DNA of 64,000 nucleotides from Verrucomicrobiales bacterium (GTDB lineage Bacteria > Verrucomicrobiota > Verrucomicrobiia > Limisphaerales > UBA11320), in assembly GCA_016793885.1 (NCBI GenBank), contig JAEUHE010000002.1, positions 22,302 to 86,301 on the forward strand, in the 5' to 3' direction. Shown piece by piece: positions 1 through 13,581 of the stretch. Made by a program: the position numbers and the translations under genes. Below the pieces are notes generated by a model that saw only the letters and a list, made by a program, of their open reading frames with translations, did no database searches and had not been told where the DNA came from. How positions within the stretch are numbered: the first letter of the stretch is position 1; every line of letters starts with the position of its first letter.

Positions 1-200
1 GCGGTGTCCGTGGAACTGACTAGACTCATCCCTTCCAGCGGAGGAGCGAGCGCGCAAGTCCCTTTCGAAGCGCCATTCTCAGCATCCGTCTTGGACAGTG
101 TGATTCATCCTGGTGGTGAACGAGCAGTGGGTCATGAATCGAGCCACTCGTAGGATTAGGCTGGCTCTGTCGGCGGAGGTTTCTATGCTGCTGGGCAGAT

Positions 201-2108
201 ATGTCAATGTTCCGCATGTGTTCGCCGATGGTGTCCACCCGGGCTATCGGCACAGTTATTGGCTTATGGCTTGCACTGGGCAGCCGAATCGCGTTTTGCC
301 ATCAGAACCCGCCAGAGGACCGGCTGCTCTGGCACTTTGCCACCGGAGTCCATTCGATGGCGCAAGGCCGTTGGCCGGATGTGACCGGGCACGCTTCGGC
401 GCGGGTGTTCGGGGCACCTGTGATCACCAATGTGGGACCTGCCCAAGCGATGCGGTGCGATGGATTCTCGGACTGGTTGCTGGTGGCCAGCGACAGCGAT
501 GCTGTGTCTTCACTGCCACGGCGTGAATTCACCATCACGGCATGGGTGACGTTGAATGAGCTCCAGGCGAATGGAGGCATAGCCGGATTCACCCAGGACA
601 ACGGCAACTACGAAAAAGGCTGGGTGCTGGGCTTTAACCAGAAGGCGTTCACCTTTTCTCTCTCCACCAAGGGTGCGGATGACGGCGATGGAAACCTGAC
701 GCGTCTGGCTGCTCAAACCAGGATCGGTCTCGGGCAGTGGCACTACGTGGCCGGGACTTATGATGGAGCAAGCATGCGGCTTTACGTCGACGGTCGCCTA
801 GAAAGTGAGACAAACGCCCAATCAGGGGAAATTCTCTATCCCGAGAAGGGCCGTCTGGCACTAGGGGCCTACGTAGATGACAACGAGCTCCATCCGATGG
901 ATGGAGGCTTCTCCGAAATCAAGCTCTATGGACGGGCCTTGAGCGCTGAAGAAATTGCGGCAGTCGCCCGGCGCAACGCCGGGTTGCTGGCCTGGAGAGC
1001 ATCGATCAATGAGTCCCTGCGCTTTGTCGTCAAGCCCTACCTGCAAGCGGGAGGCACGCAGAGCATGACGATCATGGCTGAAACGACGCAGCCGGCGAGT
1101 TTTCTGGTGGAATACGGAGAGCGCCAGCCACTGCGCTTGCGCGCAGCAGACGACGCACGCAAAACCATCCATGGCGTCACCTTAAGCGGGCTTAAGCCGT
1201 TCACGCACTACTTCTATCGAGTGACCTGCCTGGACGCCGAGGGTAATGTGGCCCGAAGCGATATCCAGACTCTGCAAACGTTTCCCGACACCCGGACGCC
1301 GTGGAGTTTCGGCATCATCGGCGATACGCAGCGCAATCCCGATGTCACCCGCCGTTGCGCGGAAGGAATTTTCAGCCATCGCCCCAATGTCGTCATCCAT
1401 TGCGGGGACGTAGTGGATGACGGCCATGCCAAGCACCAGTGGGTGCAAGACCTTTTCGCTCCAATGGCAGCGCTCACCGCCCACGTGCCCCTCCAGCCGG
1501 TGATTGGCAATCACGAGCGCAATGCCCACTGGTACTACGACTATTTTCACCTGCCGCCGCCCGAGTACTATTATACGTTCACTGTTGGGAACGCGCAGTT
1601 CTTCATGATCGACTCGAACAAGGACTGCGGCGAAGGCAGCGAGCAATACCGCTGGCTGGAGAAGGCTTTGGCCTCCTCGCGGGCCACCTGGAAGTTCACG
1701 GCGCATCATCACCCGGCGTTCAGCTCAGATGAAAATGATTATGGCGATCACTGGAAGGGGCGCCCTGCCCCGCCCTTCACGTATGGGGACACAAACGTGC
1801 AGCGCCTCGTGCCATTGTACGAGAAATACGGGGTCGACATCGCCTTAGCCGGACATGTGCACAGCTATGAACGCACCTGGCCTATTTTGCGGATGAGCAT
1901 CCATCAGAAAAAGGGCGTGCGCTACATCGTCAGCGGGGGTGGCGGCGGCGGATTGGAACAAGCCGGTCCTCAACGTACGTGGTTCACCCTGCACGTCGCC
2001 CGGGGCCATCATTATTGTGTCGCTGCAGTGCACGACCGCACCATCCAATTCAAGGCCTACGACATCGAAGGACGGCTGTTCGATACCTTTGAGCTGACCA
2101 AGCGCTAG
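201..2108 (+). CDS. Secreted LamG + purple-acid-phosphatase-like metallophosphoesterase
   Basis: Predicted exported calcineurin-type metallophosphoesterase, likely a phosphomonoesterase of unknown substrate. The first ~35 residues form a signal peptide; the ATG at 228 would give a more compact one, so the start is uncertain. Residues ~60-255 are a LamG/concanavalin-like fold (FTITAWV, WHYVAGTYDG, RLYVDGR), residues ~275-365 a fibronectin-like purple acid phosphatase N-domain, and ~370-600 the catalytic domain. Metal-site motifs appear in order: GDTQ (~373), GDVVDDG (~401), GNHE (~435), HHHP (~501) and GHVHSYER (~551), so the active site looks intact. The gene lies upstream of the sigma/anti-sigma pair, ~400 bp away, and need not belong to that locus. 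The domain assignment is strong; the substrate is unknown. Confidence 0.88.
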   Translation: MSMFRMCSPMVSTRAIGTVIGLWLALGSRIAFCHQNPPEDRLLWHFATGVHSMAQGRWPDVTGHASARVFGAPVITNVGPAQAMRCDGFSDWLLVASDSDAVSSLPRREFTITAWVTLNELQANGGIAGFTQDNGNYEKGWVLGFNQKAFTFSLSTKGADDGDGNLTRLAAQTRIGLGQWHYVAGTYDGASMRLYVDGRLESETNAQSGEILYPEKGRLALGAYVDDNELHPMDGGFSEIKLYGRALSAEEIAAVARRNAGLLAWRASINESLRFVVKPYLQAGGTQSMTIMAETTQPASFLVEYGERQPLRLRAADDARKTIHGVTLSGLKPFTHYFYRVTCLDAEGNVARSDIQTLQTFPDTRTPWSFGIIGDTQRNPDVTRRCAEGIFSHRPNVVIHCGDVVDDGHAKHQWVQDLFAPMAALTAHVPLQPVIGNHERNAHWYYDYFHLPPPEYYYTFTVGNAQFFMIDSNKDCGEGSEQYRWLEKALASSRATWKFTAHHHPAFSSDENDYGDHWKGRPAPPFTYGDTNVQRLVPLYEKYGVDIALAGHVHSYERTWPILRMSIHQKKGVRYIVSGGGGGGLEQAGPQRTWFTLHVARGHHYCVAAVHDRTIQFKAYDIEGRLFDTFELTKR

Positions 2109-2186
2109 CAGCAACCACCGCCGAGGCGAAGGCACGGCTGCTGTCAGGTGTGGGCACACCTCCGACTCCGTGTGTTCCGTGGGCAA

Positions 2187-2288
2187 AACTCTTCCTCCGC
2201 GCTCTCCGCGCCTCCGCGAGAAAAGATCCCTCCCCTGACTCCAAAGGACAGCCGAAATCGCTCGCGGAGGCGCGGAGAGGAAAGAGTT
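2187..2288. repeat. GC-rich imperfect inverted repeat (family B)
   Basis: Left arm 2187-2220 and right arm 2261-2288 are near reverse complements built around CTCCGCGCCTCCGCGAG and CTCGCGGAGGCGCGGAG, separated by a 40-base loop. It sits in the 397-bp gap between the metallophosphatase and the sigma factor. It could be a REP-like mobile palindrome or act as a terminator for the upstream gene, but no T-run follows. The rest of the gap (2289-2505) shows no gene. Confidence 0.7.
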
Positions 2289-2505
2289 CATGGAGAGCCC
2301 GATTTTGCTGAGCTAACTCATGGGAAAGGCCGCGTGGGCTCACGGTAGCAAGTTCGAAGGAGGAGACTTATCTTATAAGGATCCCCCATCGGTCGATCCC
2401 GTTTCCACAAGGCCTCCAAAGCCCCCCCCGGTCCTGCGGTAAAAAATATCGCGATACTTTGTCCAAAACTCGCGACTGGCAGGAAGTGATGTTACAGCCT
2501 AACGC

Positions 2506-3063
2506 ATGCCGCCTGACTCATCGCGTCCCTTCGAGGATCAGAACGCCGCCCAACAGCGGTTTCTGTCGCTATTCCTGCGCAGCGAGCGGGAAATCTTTCG
2601 TTATGTCGCCGCGTTGGTCCCGAACGTCGCGGATGCCGAGGACATCGTGCAACAGACTGCACTGTCCCTCTGGGAGAAGTTTGACGCGTATGATCCCAAC
2701 CAGCCCTTCACACCCTGGGCGTGCCGCTTCGCGCTGAACAAAGCCCGGCAATGGATCGAGCGCCGACAGCGCTGGCAAGCGCTGCTGGAAGCCGGGCTGG
2801 CGGAAGAACTGGCGGCGCGTCGGGAAGAATTACGGCCAGAAATGGATGCGCGGCTGAAGCACCTCGAGGCCTGCTTGAACAAGCTGCCCCAGGAGCAGCA
2901 GTCGCTGGTCCATGGCTACTACCACTGTCGCGAAGGCATCGAGAAGCTCGCGGAAGCTTCGGGACGAACTGTCGCGGCCACCTACAAAACGCTGCAGCGG
3001 GCCCGCCAGGCGCTGCAAGTGTGCATTGAAAGCGCGACCAAACCGGAAGGGAAGCCCTCATGA
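2506..3063 (+). CDS. ECF RNA polymerase sigma factor (Rhodopirellula/Verrucomicrobium type)
   Basis: A 185-residue sigma-70 family factor of the extracytoplasmic-function class. Region 2 runs from ~20 to 90 (FLRSEREIFRYVAAL, DAEDIVQQTALSLWEKF, FTPWACRFALNKARQW). Region 4 is at ~120-175 (LNKLPQEQQSLVHGYY, IEKLAEASGRTVAATYKTL), giving the recognition helix. There is no region 3, as expected for ECF factors. Its stop overlaps the start of the next gene (ATGA at 3060-3063), the usual coupling of an ECF factor to its anti-sigma factor. All genes to 24868 lie downstream on the same strand, so this pair is the best candidate regulator of the xylan locus; that is inference from layout. Confidence 0.93.
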   Translation: MPPDSSRPFEDQNAAQQRFLSLFLRSEREIFRYVAALVPNVADAEDIVQQTALSLWEKFDAYDPNQPFTPWACRFALNKARQWIERRQRWQALLEAGLAEELAARREELRPEMDARLKHLEACLNKLPQEQQSLVHGYYHCREGIEKLAEASGRTVAATYKTLQRARQALQVCIESATKPEGKPS

Positions 3064-4715
3064 ACATCCCCTTTCCGTCCCGCCAATTCGACGAGGCGGT
3101 TTCGGCCGTCTGCCATGGCTCGGTGTCGGATGAGCAGGCGCGGGCGTTGAATGAACTGCTGCGCAGCGATGCGGCCGCGCGCGATCAATACCTTCTGCGC
3201 GTCGAACTCCATTCCCGGCTAGCTTCAGAGCCGGACCTATTCACTGGCATGAATGAGGCCAAGGACGCCGGTTCCCTGGAAACCGCAGTCGCACTTCCAG
3301 AGAGCGTTCGCGGGCGTCAATTTCCCCGTCGGGTGCGGGCTCGAAAGCTGAATTGGGCCATCGCCCTAGCGGCCTGCCTCATGTTGCTGGCGACTGGTTG
3401 GTGGGGGGTGAGACAACGGGAGCAAGGCACTCGCGAGGGCTCCACCAGCCAAGCGGTGGCGATGCTCGATCGCGTGGTGGATGCTGAATGGTCGCCAGGC
3501 GATGCACCGCCCCGTCTAGGAGCGCCGCTGGAACCAGGCTGGCTGCGACTCAAAGCGGGCTTTGCTCAAGTGGTGTTCTACAGCGGAGCGCGCCTGGTCC
3601 TCCAAGGGCCAGCCGAGCTGCGGCTCATCTCTCCGGACGAAGCGATCTGCCAGAACGGGCGGCTCATCGCCGAAGTGCCGCCGCAGGCGAAAGGGTTTCG
3701 GGTCAGCACTCCCGAGATGAACGTCACCGATTTAGGCACCGTCTTTGGGGTGGCGGTCAAGGACCTCCAAACGGCGCTCCACGTCTTTCAGGGCAGTGTT
3801 GAATTTCAGTTATCCGCCGGGGCACGCAGTCAGAGCCTGAAGGAAGGCGCCGGCGTCCTGGTTGAGAAATCGCAGGCACCTCAGCCCATCGCCGCCGACC
3901 GCGCGGCGTTCGCGTCGCTTTTCGATCTTCAATTAAGATCTTCGGATGCGGAGGTCCTGCGCCACGAACAATGGCGGGCCACGAGCAGCCGGCTCGACGA
4001 GGACCCGTCGTTGCTCGTGCACTTCGATTTCGAGCAGGCCGACCCTTCAGATTGGCGACTGCCCAACGCGAGCCGCCGCAGCGAAACGCCTCCCGACGCG
4101 ACCATCGTTGGCTGCCAATGGGTCGAGGGCCGCTGGCAGGACAAACGCGCGCTGGCTTTCCGCAATGTCAGCGACCGAGTGCGCCTGAGCATGTCAGGTG
4201 ACTACGAGTCGCTGACGCTCGCCGCGTGGGTGCGCGTGCAAGGGCTCGACCGCCAGATCAACTCGCTGTTCATGAGCGACGGCTTCGAGCCTGGAACGGT
4301 TCACTGGTCCATTCGCCATGACGGGGTACTCGGCTTGACCGCGATCGGTGCGGAACCCGGCCGATTCCAGATCTGTGCCAGTCCCCCTGTACTGACACTG
4401 GATCTATTGGGCCTGTGGGTCCATCTCGCCGTGGTGATCGACGGGGGCACCGGCCAGGTAATCCATTACTTTGACGGGATGCCCGTCAGCGCGAAACCGT
4501 TGACTATCAAACCCCCCTTCCACATCGGCACGGCCGAGCTGGGCAACTGGAACGCCCAGGGGTTCCCGAAAAACGATCCTTTTATGATCCGTAATTTCAG
4601 TGGCGCGATTGACGAATTTTGCCTCTTCCGCCGCGCCTTGAGCTCCAGCGAAATTCGGGGGCTGCACGCCGCTGGGAAACCGCAACCAGACGCATTGCCG
4701 CAAAGTCGTCGTTGA
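3060..4715 (+). CDS. FecR-like anti-sigma factor with C-terminal LamG domain
   Basis: Predicted membrane-anchored anti-sigma factor for the ECF factor with which it overlaps by four bases. The N-terminal ~90 residues are cytoplasmic and resemble the anti-sigma region of Planctomycetes/Verrucomicrobia FecR proteins. A single transmembrane segment follows at ~97-117 (AIALAACLMLLATGW). A FecR domain lies at ~150-275 (ELRLISPDEAICQNGRL, DLGTVFGVAV, VFQGSVEFQL). The C-terminal ~230 residues are a LamG/concanavalin-like domain (LLVHFDFEQADP, SLTLAAWVRVQG, FSGAIDEFCLFRRALSSSEI). Placing a glycan-binding-type fold outside the membrane on an anti-sigma factor suggests direct sensing of polysaccharide or product; this is a hypothesis. 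The gene starts at the ATGA overlap and ends 45 bp before the first esterase gene. Confidence 0.88.
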   Translation: MNIPFPSRQFDEAVSAVCHGSVSDEQARALNELLRSDAAARDQYLLRVELHSRLASEPDLFTGMNEAKDAGSLETAVALPESVRGRQFPRRVRARKLNWAIALAACLMLLATGWWGVRQREQGTREGSTSQAVAMLDRVVDAEWSPGDAPPRLGAPLEPGWLRLKAGFAQVVFYSGARLVLQGPAELRLISPDEAICQNGRLIAEVPPQAKGFRVSTPEMNVTDLGTVFGVAVKDLQTALHVFQGSVEFQLSAGARSQSLKEGAGVLVEKSQAPQPIAADRAAFASLFDLQLRSSDAEVLRHEQWRATSSRLDEDPSLLVHFDFEQADPSDWRLPNASRRSETPPDATIVGCQWVEGRWQDKRALAFRNVSDRVRLSMSGDYESLTLAAWVRVQGLDRQINSLFMSDGFEPGTVHWSIRHDGVLGLTAIGAEPGRFQICASPPVLTLDLLGLWVHLAVVIDGGTGQVIHYFDGMPVSAKPLTIKPPFHIGTAELGNWNAQGFPKNDPFMIRNFSGAIDEFCLFRRALSSSEIRGLHAAGKPQPDALPQSRR

Positions 4716-4745
4716 AAATACCAGGTCTTCTGCGCTATCACTTGA

Positions 4746-10225
<5,480 letters not shown>

Positions 10226-10242
10226 CCCCAACGAGTTGACTC

Positions 10243-11637
10243 ATGAATAGCAACGAGCATCACCTCCCACCAACACGTCGAACTCTTCCCACCTGCGTCC
10301 TGTTCGCGCTCCTGTCGCTGTACGGCCTGCTGCCCCTTGTGGTCGCTGAGTCGAACAAGGTCTCGAGCATCGGTCTTCGCGTGGTGACCCAAGGCCTGGG
10401 AGCCCCCATGTCGCTAGCCCCCATTCCCGATGGTTCCGGCCGACTGCTTTTGGCCGAACAGAGTGGCATCATCCATTTGCTCGACCGCGACGGAAACCGC
10501 GCCGAGCAACTCGTTCTCGATCTTCGTCCCAAGATGGTGGCGATCAACCAGGGTATGGAGGAGCGTGGGCTGCTCGGGCTCGCGCTGCATCCGCAGTTCA
10601 CCTCCAATCGGAAGCTCTATGTCGTCTACAGCGCCCCGCTCCGCACGAACGCTCCACCGAAGTGGGATCACACGGAGCGCCTCAGCGAGTTCGAGTTCAA
10701 AGCCAGCGGCCCTGAGTTCACCTCGGTGGATCCAGGTTCGGAGCGCGTGATCCTGGAGATCGACGAGCCGGACTGGAATCACAACAGCGGGCGCATCGCT
10801 TTTGGACCGGATGGCTTTCTCTATATGAGCGTGGGCGATGGGGGTGCCTTCAACGATGTCGGGGATGTCGCGCGCGGACGCGGACATCCGGCAGAGGGTT
10901 TTGGCCAGCGGCTCGACACATTGCTCGGCAAGGTGCTGCGCCTGGATGTGGATCGTGGGAATCCCTACGGCATTCCGAAGGACAATCCCTATGCCGACGG
11001 CAAGAAGGGCCTTCCCGAAATCTACGCCTATGGCTTGCGAAACCCGTGGGGCATGTCCTTTGATCGGGGCGGAAAACACGGCTTGATCCTGGCGGATGTG
11101 GGCCAGGATCGCTGGGAGGAGATCAACGTCATTGTCAATGGCGGCAACTACGGCTGGCGTTTGCGCGAAGGCTTCGATGGATTCGATCCCAACACTCCGC
11201 GCTCGGCCCCCACCAATGCCGTGTCCGTCGGTGCCGACGGAAAACCGTTCGTCGAGCCGGTCCTCACTTACAAGACACTGCGAGGTCGGGGGACGGATTC
11301 GAACGCGTTCGGTGTCACCGTCACCGGCGGCTACGTCTATCGCGGAAAGGCCATTCCCGCGCTGTTCGGAAAATACATTTTCGCCGATTGGTCCCGCAAC
11401 ATGGCTTTCCCGGATGGCACCCTGCTCGTGGCCACGATTCCGCCCGGAGCCGGAGGGGCGACAGGTGCGCGCTGGACGGTGGAGCCACTCGCCTTGAAGG
11501 ACTTTCCTAACGGCCGCATTAAGTCCTACATTTGGGCCTTGGGTGAGGATGCGGATGGCGAGCTGTACGTTTTGGCGAACGGTATGAACTCGGCGTTCGG
11601 CACGCGCGGCAAGCTATTTAAACTCGTGCCGGAATAA
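10243..11637 (+). CDS. Exported glucose/sorbosone dehydrogenase-family protein (PQQ-type propeller)
   Basis: A 464-residue six-bladed propeller of the GSDH family, possibly a PQQ-dependent aldose dehydrogenase. An N-terminal hydrophobic segment (LPTCVLFALLSLYGLLPLVVA) would export it. Family signatures are present: GSGRLLLAEQSGIIHLLD, ERGLLGLALHPQF, NHNSGRIAFGPDGFLYMSVG, YGLRNPWGMSFDR, DVGQDRWEEINVI and GGNYGWRLREGFDG. The His in WNHNSGR aligns with the catalytic histidine region of soluble glucose dehydrogenases. It lies 17 bp after the cytochrome-propeller gene, which could accept its electrons in the periplasm. Neither PQQ synthesis genes nor proof of cofactor use is visible, so the substrate (xylose, glucose or oligosaccharide) is open. 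Confidence 0.86.
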   Translation: MNSNEHHLPPTRRTLPTCVLFALLSLYGLLPLVVAESNKVSSIGLRVVTQGLGAPMSLAPIPDGSGRLLLAEQSGIIHLLDRDGNRAEQLVLDLRPKMVAINQGMEERGLLGLALHPQFTSNRKLYVVYSAPLRTNAPPKWDHTERLSEFEFKASGPEFTSVDPGSERVILEIDEPDWNHNSGRIAFGPDGFLYMSVGDGGAFNDVGDVARGRGHPAEGFGQRLDTLLGKVLRLDVDRGNPYGIPKDNPYADGKKGLPEIYAYGLRNPWGMSFDRGGKHGLILADVGQDRWEEINVIVNGGNYGWRLREGFDGFDPNTPRSAPTNAVSVGADGKPFVEPVLTYKTLRGRGTDSNAFGVTVTGGYVYRGKAIPALFGKYIFADWSRNMAFPDGTLLVATIPPGAGGATGARWTVEPLALKDFPNGRIKSYIWALGEDADGELYVLANGMNSAFGTRGKLFKLVPE

Positions 11638-11676
11638 CCATTTTTTCATCGAACCAACACCAAGAGATTTATACTC

Positions 11677-12291
11677 ATGAGAGTTTTCCTCAACACGATT
11701 GCGTCGGTAGTCCTGCTGGGTTTATCGACCGCCAGAGGCGTGGCCGACGACGCACTGCGGCCCGACAAGGACGGTTACATCCGCGACTGGGTGATGCTCG
11801 CCCCCATTGCCTTGCGCGAGGGTGATACCTGTGCGGAGGCACTGCTCAAGGAGCAGATCAAGGACGAGGCCGCGCTCCGCCCCAAGCCGGGAGATAAGAT
11901 CAAAGTCGCAGGAAAGGAATTGGTCTGGCGGGGACTGAACGCCTCGACAAACTACTTCGACTTCAATGAGGTTCTCAAGTCCATCAACGACCACGTCGCC
12001 GGGTACATCGTCACCTATATCGAATGCGACAGGGATATCCCGGAGGTCATCCTGGCGGTAGCGAGCAATGATCAAGGTAGAATCTACTTCAACGGCGTGG
12101 ACATCTATGCGTTCACGGAAGCACGGCCGCTAATGCTGGATGCCGACAAGGGTAAAGTCACCCTCAAGAAGGGAATCAACGCCATCGTGTTCAAGATCAC
12201 CAATGAGCAGAACAGCTGGCAAGGGGCCATGAGGCTTCTGGACAAGTCTGGAGCTCCCCTAAAAGATGTCCGAATCAAATTAGCCCCCTGA
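11677..12291 (+). CDS. Small exported protein with galactose-binding-like fold, function unknown
   Basis: A 204-residue protein with signal peptide (MRVFLNTIASVVLLGLSTARGVA). The mature part resembles the beta-sandwich modules often attached to sialate O-acetylesterases and secreted enzymes in Planctomycetes and Verrucomicrobia. Seen directly: DGYIRDWVMLAPIALREGD, WRGLNASTNYFDFNEVL, a strand ending AGYIVTYIECDRD, ASNDQGRIYFNGVDIYAF, and KGINAIVFKITNEQNSWQG. No catalytic motif is evident. It sits 39 bp after the GSDH gene and one base before the GH10 xylanase start, so it is probably co-expressed with the xylanase. It may bind carbohydrate as a free-standing accessory module; that is inference. 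No enzymatic function can be assigned. Confidence 0.75.
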   Translation: MRVFLNTIASVVLLGLSTARGVADDALRPDKDGYIRDWVMLAPIALREGDTCAEALLKEQIKDEAALRPKPGDKIKVAGKELVWRGLNASTNYFDFNEVLKSINDHVAGYIVTYIECDRDIPEVILAVASNDQGRIYFNGVDIYAFTEARPLMLDADKGKVTLKKGINAIVFKITNEQNSWQGAMRLLDKSGAPLKDVRIKLAP

Positions 12292-12292
12292 A

Positions 12293-13567
12293 ATGAACTC
12301 TATAATCGTACGCCACCTCGTTGGCTACTGGCTCCTCGCGACTCTTGCGCTCGCCGTGACGTCGCCAGCCCGCGCTGCGGGACCAACCACTGCGCTGAAA
12401 GACGCTTTCAAGGACCACTTCCCCATCGGCACCGCGGTGAATCGCAGCATGGTGATGGGCGGTCCCGGCTTCCGCCGCAGCGTCGAACAAAACGCCTCGG
12501 ATATCGCCCTCCTCAAGCAGCACTTTAACCAAATCACTGCGGAGAACGATACCAAATGGCAGCTCATTCATCCGCGCGAGGGAGCCGATGGATACGACTT
12601 CGGCCCGACCGATGCCCTGGTGAGCTTCGGTGTGAGCAATCACATGCAGATCGTTGGCCACACGCTGGTATGGCACAGCCAGACACCGAACTGGGTGTTC
12701 GCTGGCACGAATCCGCCGCCTGCCTCGGCGACCAATGCAGGACCAGTGACCACCGCCGCTGCTGGGATCACGAATGCGCCGGGCACGAATCAGCCCGGAA
12801 GGCGTGGATTTGGTCCCGGCTTCGGCCGCTACAGTGGACCGCGCGCCTCGCGGGAGGAACTGCTCCAGCGGATGCGCGATCACATCCACACCGTCGTCGG
12901 CCGCTACCAGGGGAAGATCCAGATCTGGGATGTCGTGAACGAAGCGCTCGCCGACGGTAACGGGACAAACGTGCTCCGGAACTCATTGTGGTCGGAGATC
13001 ATCGGTCCGGATTTCGTCGCCAAGGCGTTTCAATACGCTCACGAGGCTGATCCGAAAGCGATCCTCCGCTACAACGACTACGGCCTGGAGAACCCGGCCA
13101 AGCGCAAGCGGCTGATCTCGCTGATCAAGGAGCTCCAGTCGCAGAAGATCCCGGTCCACGCGATCGGGTCGCAGGCGCACGTCAACGTCTCCACCACGTT
13201 CGAGACGATGGACCAGTCGCTCACGGAGATGGCGACGCTCGGCCTGCCCATCCACATCACGGAGCTCGACGTCAACAGCGCACAGGCCGGTCAGCGCGGC
13301 TTCGGCGCCGACGTCGCGAGCAACGCGTCTACGACGCAGGGCGGCTTGGTCGGCGACGCGGACAAGAAGCTCGCCGACGCTTACGCGGGCATTTTTCGCG
13401 CCTTCGTGAAGCACCGCGACTCGGTAAAGATGGTGACATTCTGGGGGGTGAACGACGCGGTCTCCTGGCGGGCGCAAGGCAAACCCCTGCTCTTCGACGG
13501 CGAGAACCGGCCCAAGGCCGCCTTTGACGCGGTGATCGCCGAAGCAAAAGGAGGATCGTCGAAGTAG
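12293..13567 (+). CDS. Exported GH10 endo-1,4-beta-xylanase
   Basis: A 424-residue glycoside hydrolase family 10 enzyme, which cleaves internal beta-1,4 bonds of xylan with retention. Signal peptide at the N-terminus (VGYWLLATLALAVTSPARA). Core motifs: FNQITAENDTKWQLIHP, GHTLVWHSQTPNWVF, acid/base Glu217 in WDVVNEAL, nucleophile Glu324 in HITELDV, and VTFWGVNDAVSWR near the end. The barrel is complete. Unusual is a ~45-residue insert (nt ~12709-12840) rich in Gly, Pro, Ala, Thr and Arg between the WHSQTPNW strand and the following helix, resembling inserts in neighbouring proteins. The gene begins one base after the preceding stop codon. It anchors the interpretation of the whole locus as xylan degradation. 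Confidence 0.96.
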   Translation: MNSIIVRHLVGYWLLATLALAVTSPARAAGPTTALKDAFKDHFPIGTAVNRSMVMGGPGFRRSVEQNASDIALLKQHFNQITAENDTKWQLIHPREGADGYDFGPTDALVSFGVSNHMQIVGHTLVWHSQTPNWVFAGTNPPPASATNAGPVTTAAAGITNAPGTNQPGRRGFGPGFGRYSGPRASREELLQRMRDHIHTVVGRYQGKIQIWDVVNEALADGNGTNVLRNSLWSEIIGPDFVAKAFQYAHEADPKAILRYNDYGLENPAKRKRLISLIKELQSQKIPVHAIGSQAHVNVSTTFETMDQSLTEMATLGLPIHITELDVNSAQAGQRGFGADVASNASTTQGGLVGDADKKLADAYAGIFRAFVKHRDSVKMVTFWGVNDAVSWRAQGKPLLFDGENRPKAAFDAVIAEAKGGSSK

Positions 13568-13581
13568 CCAGAACACTCCGT

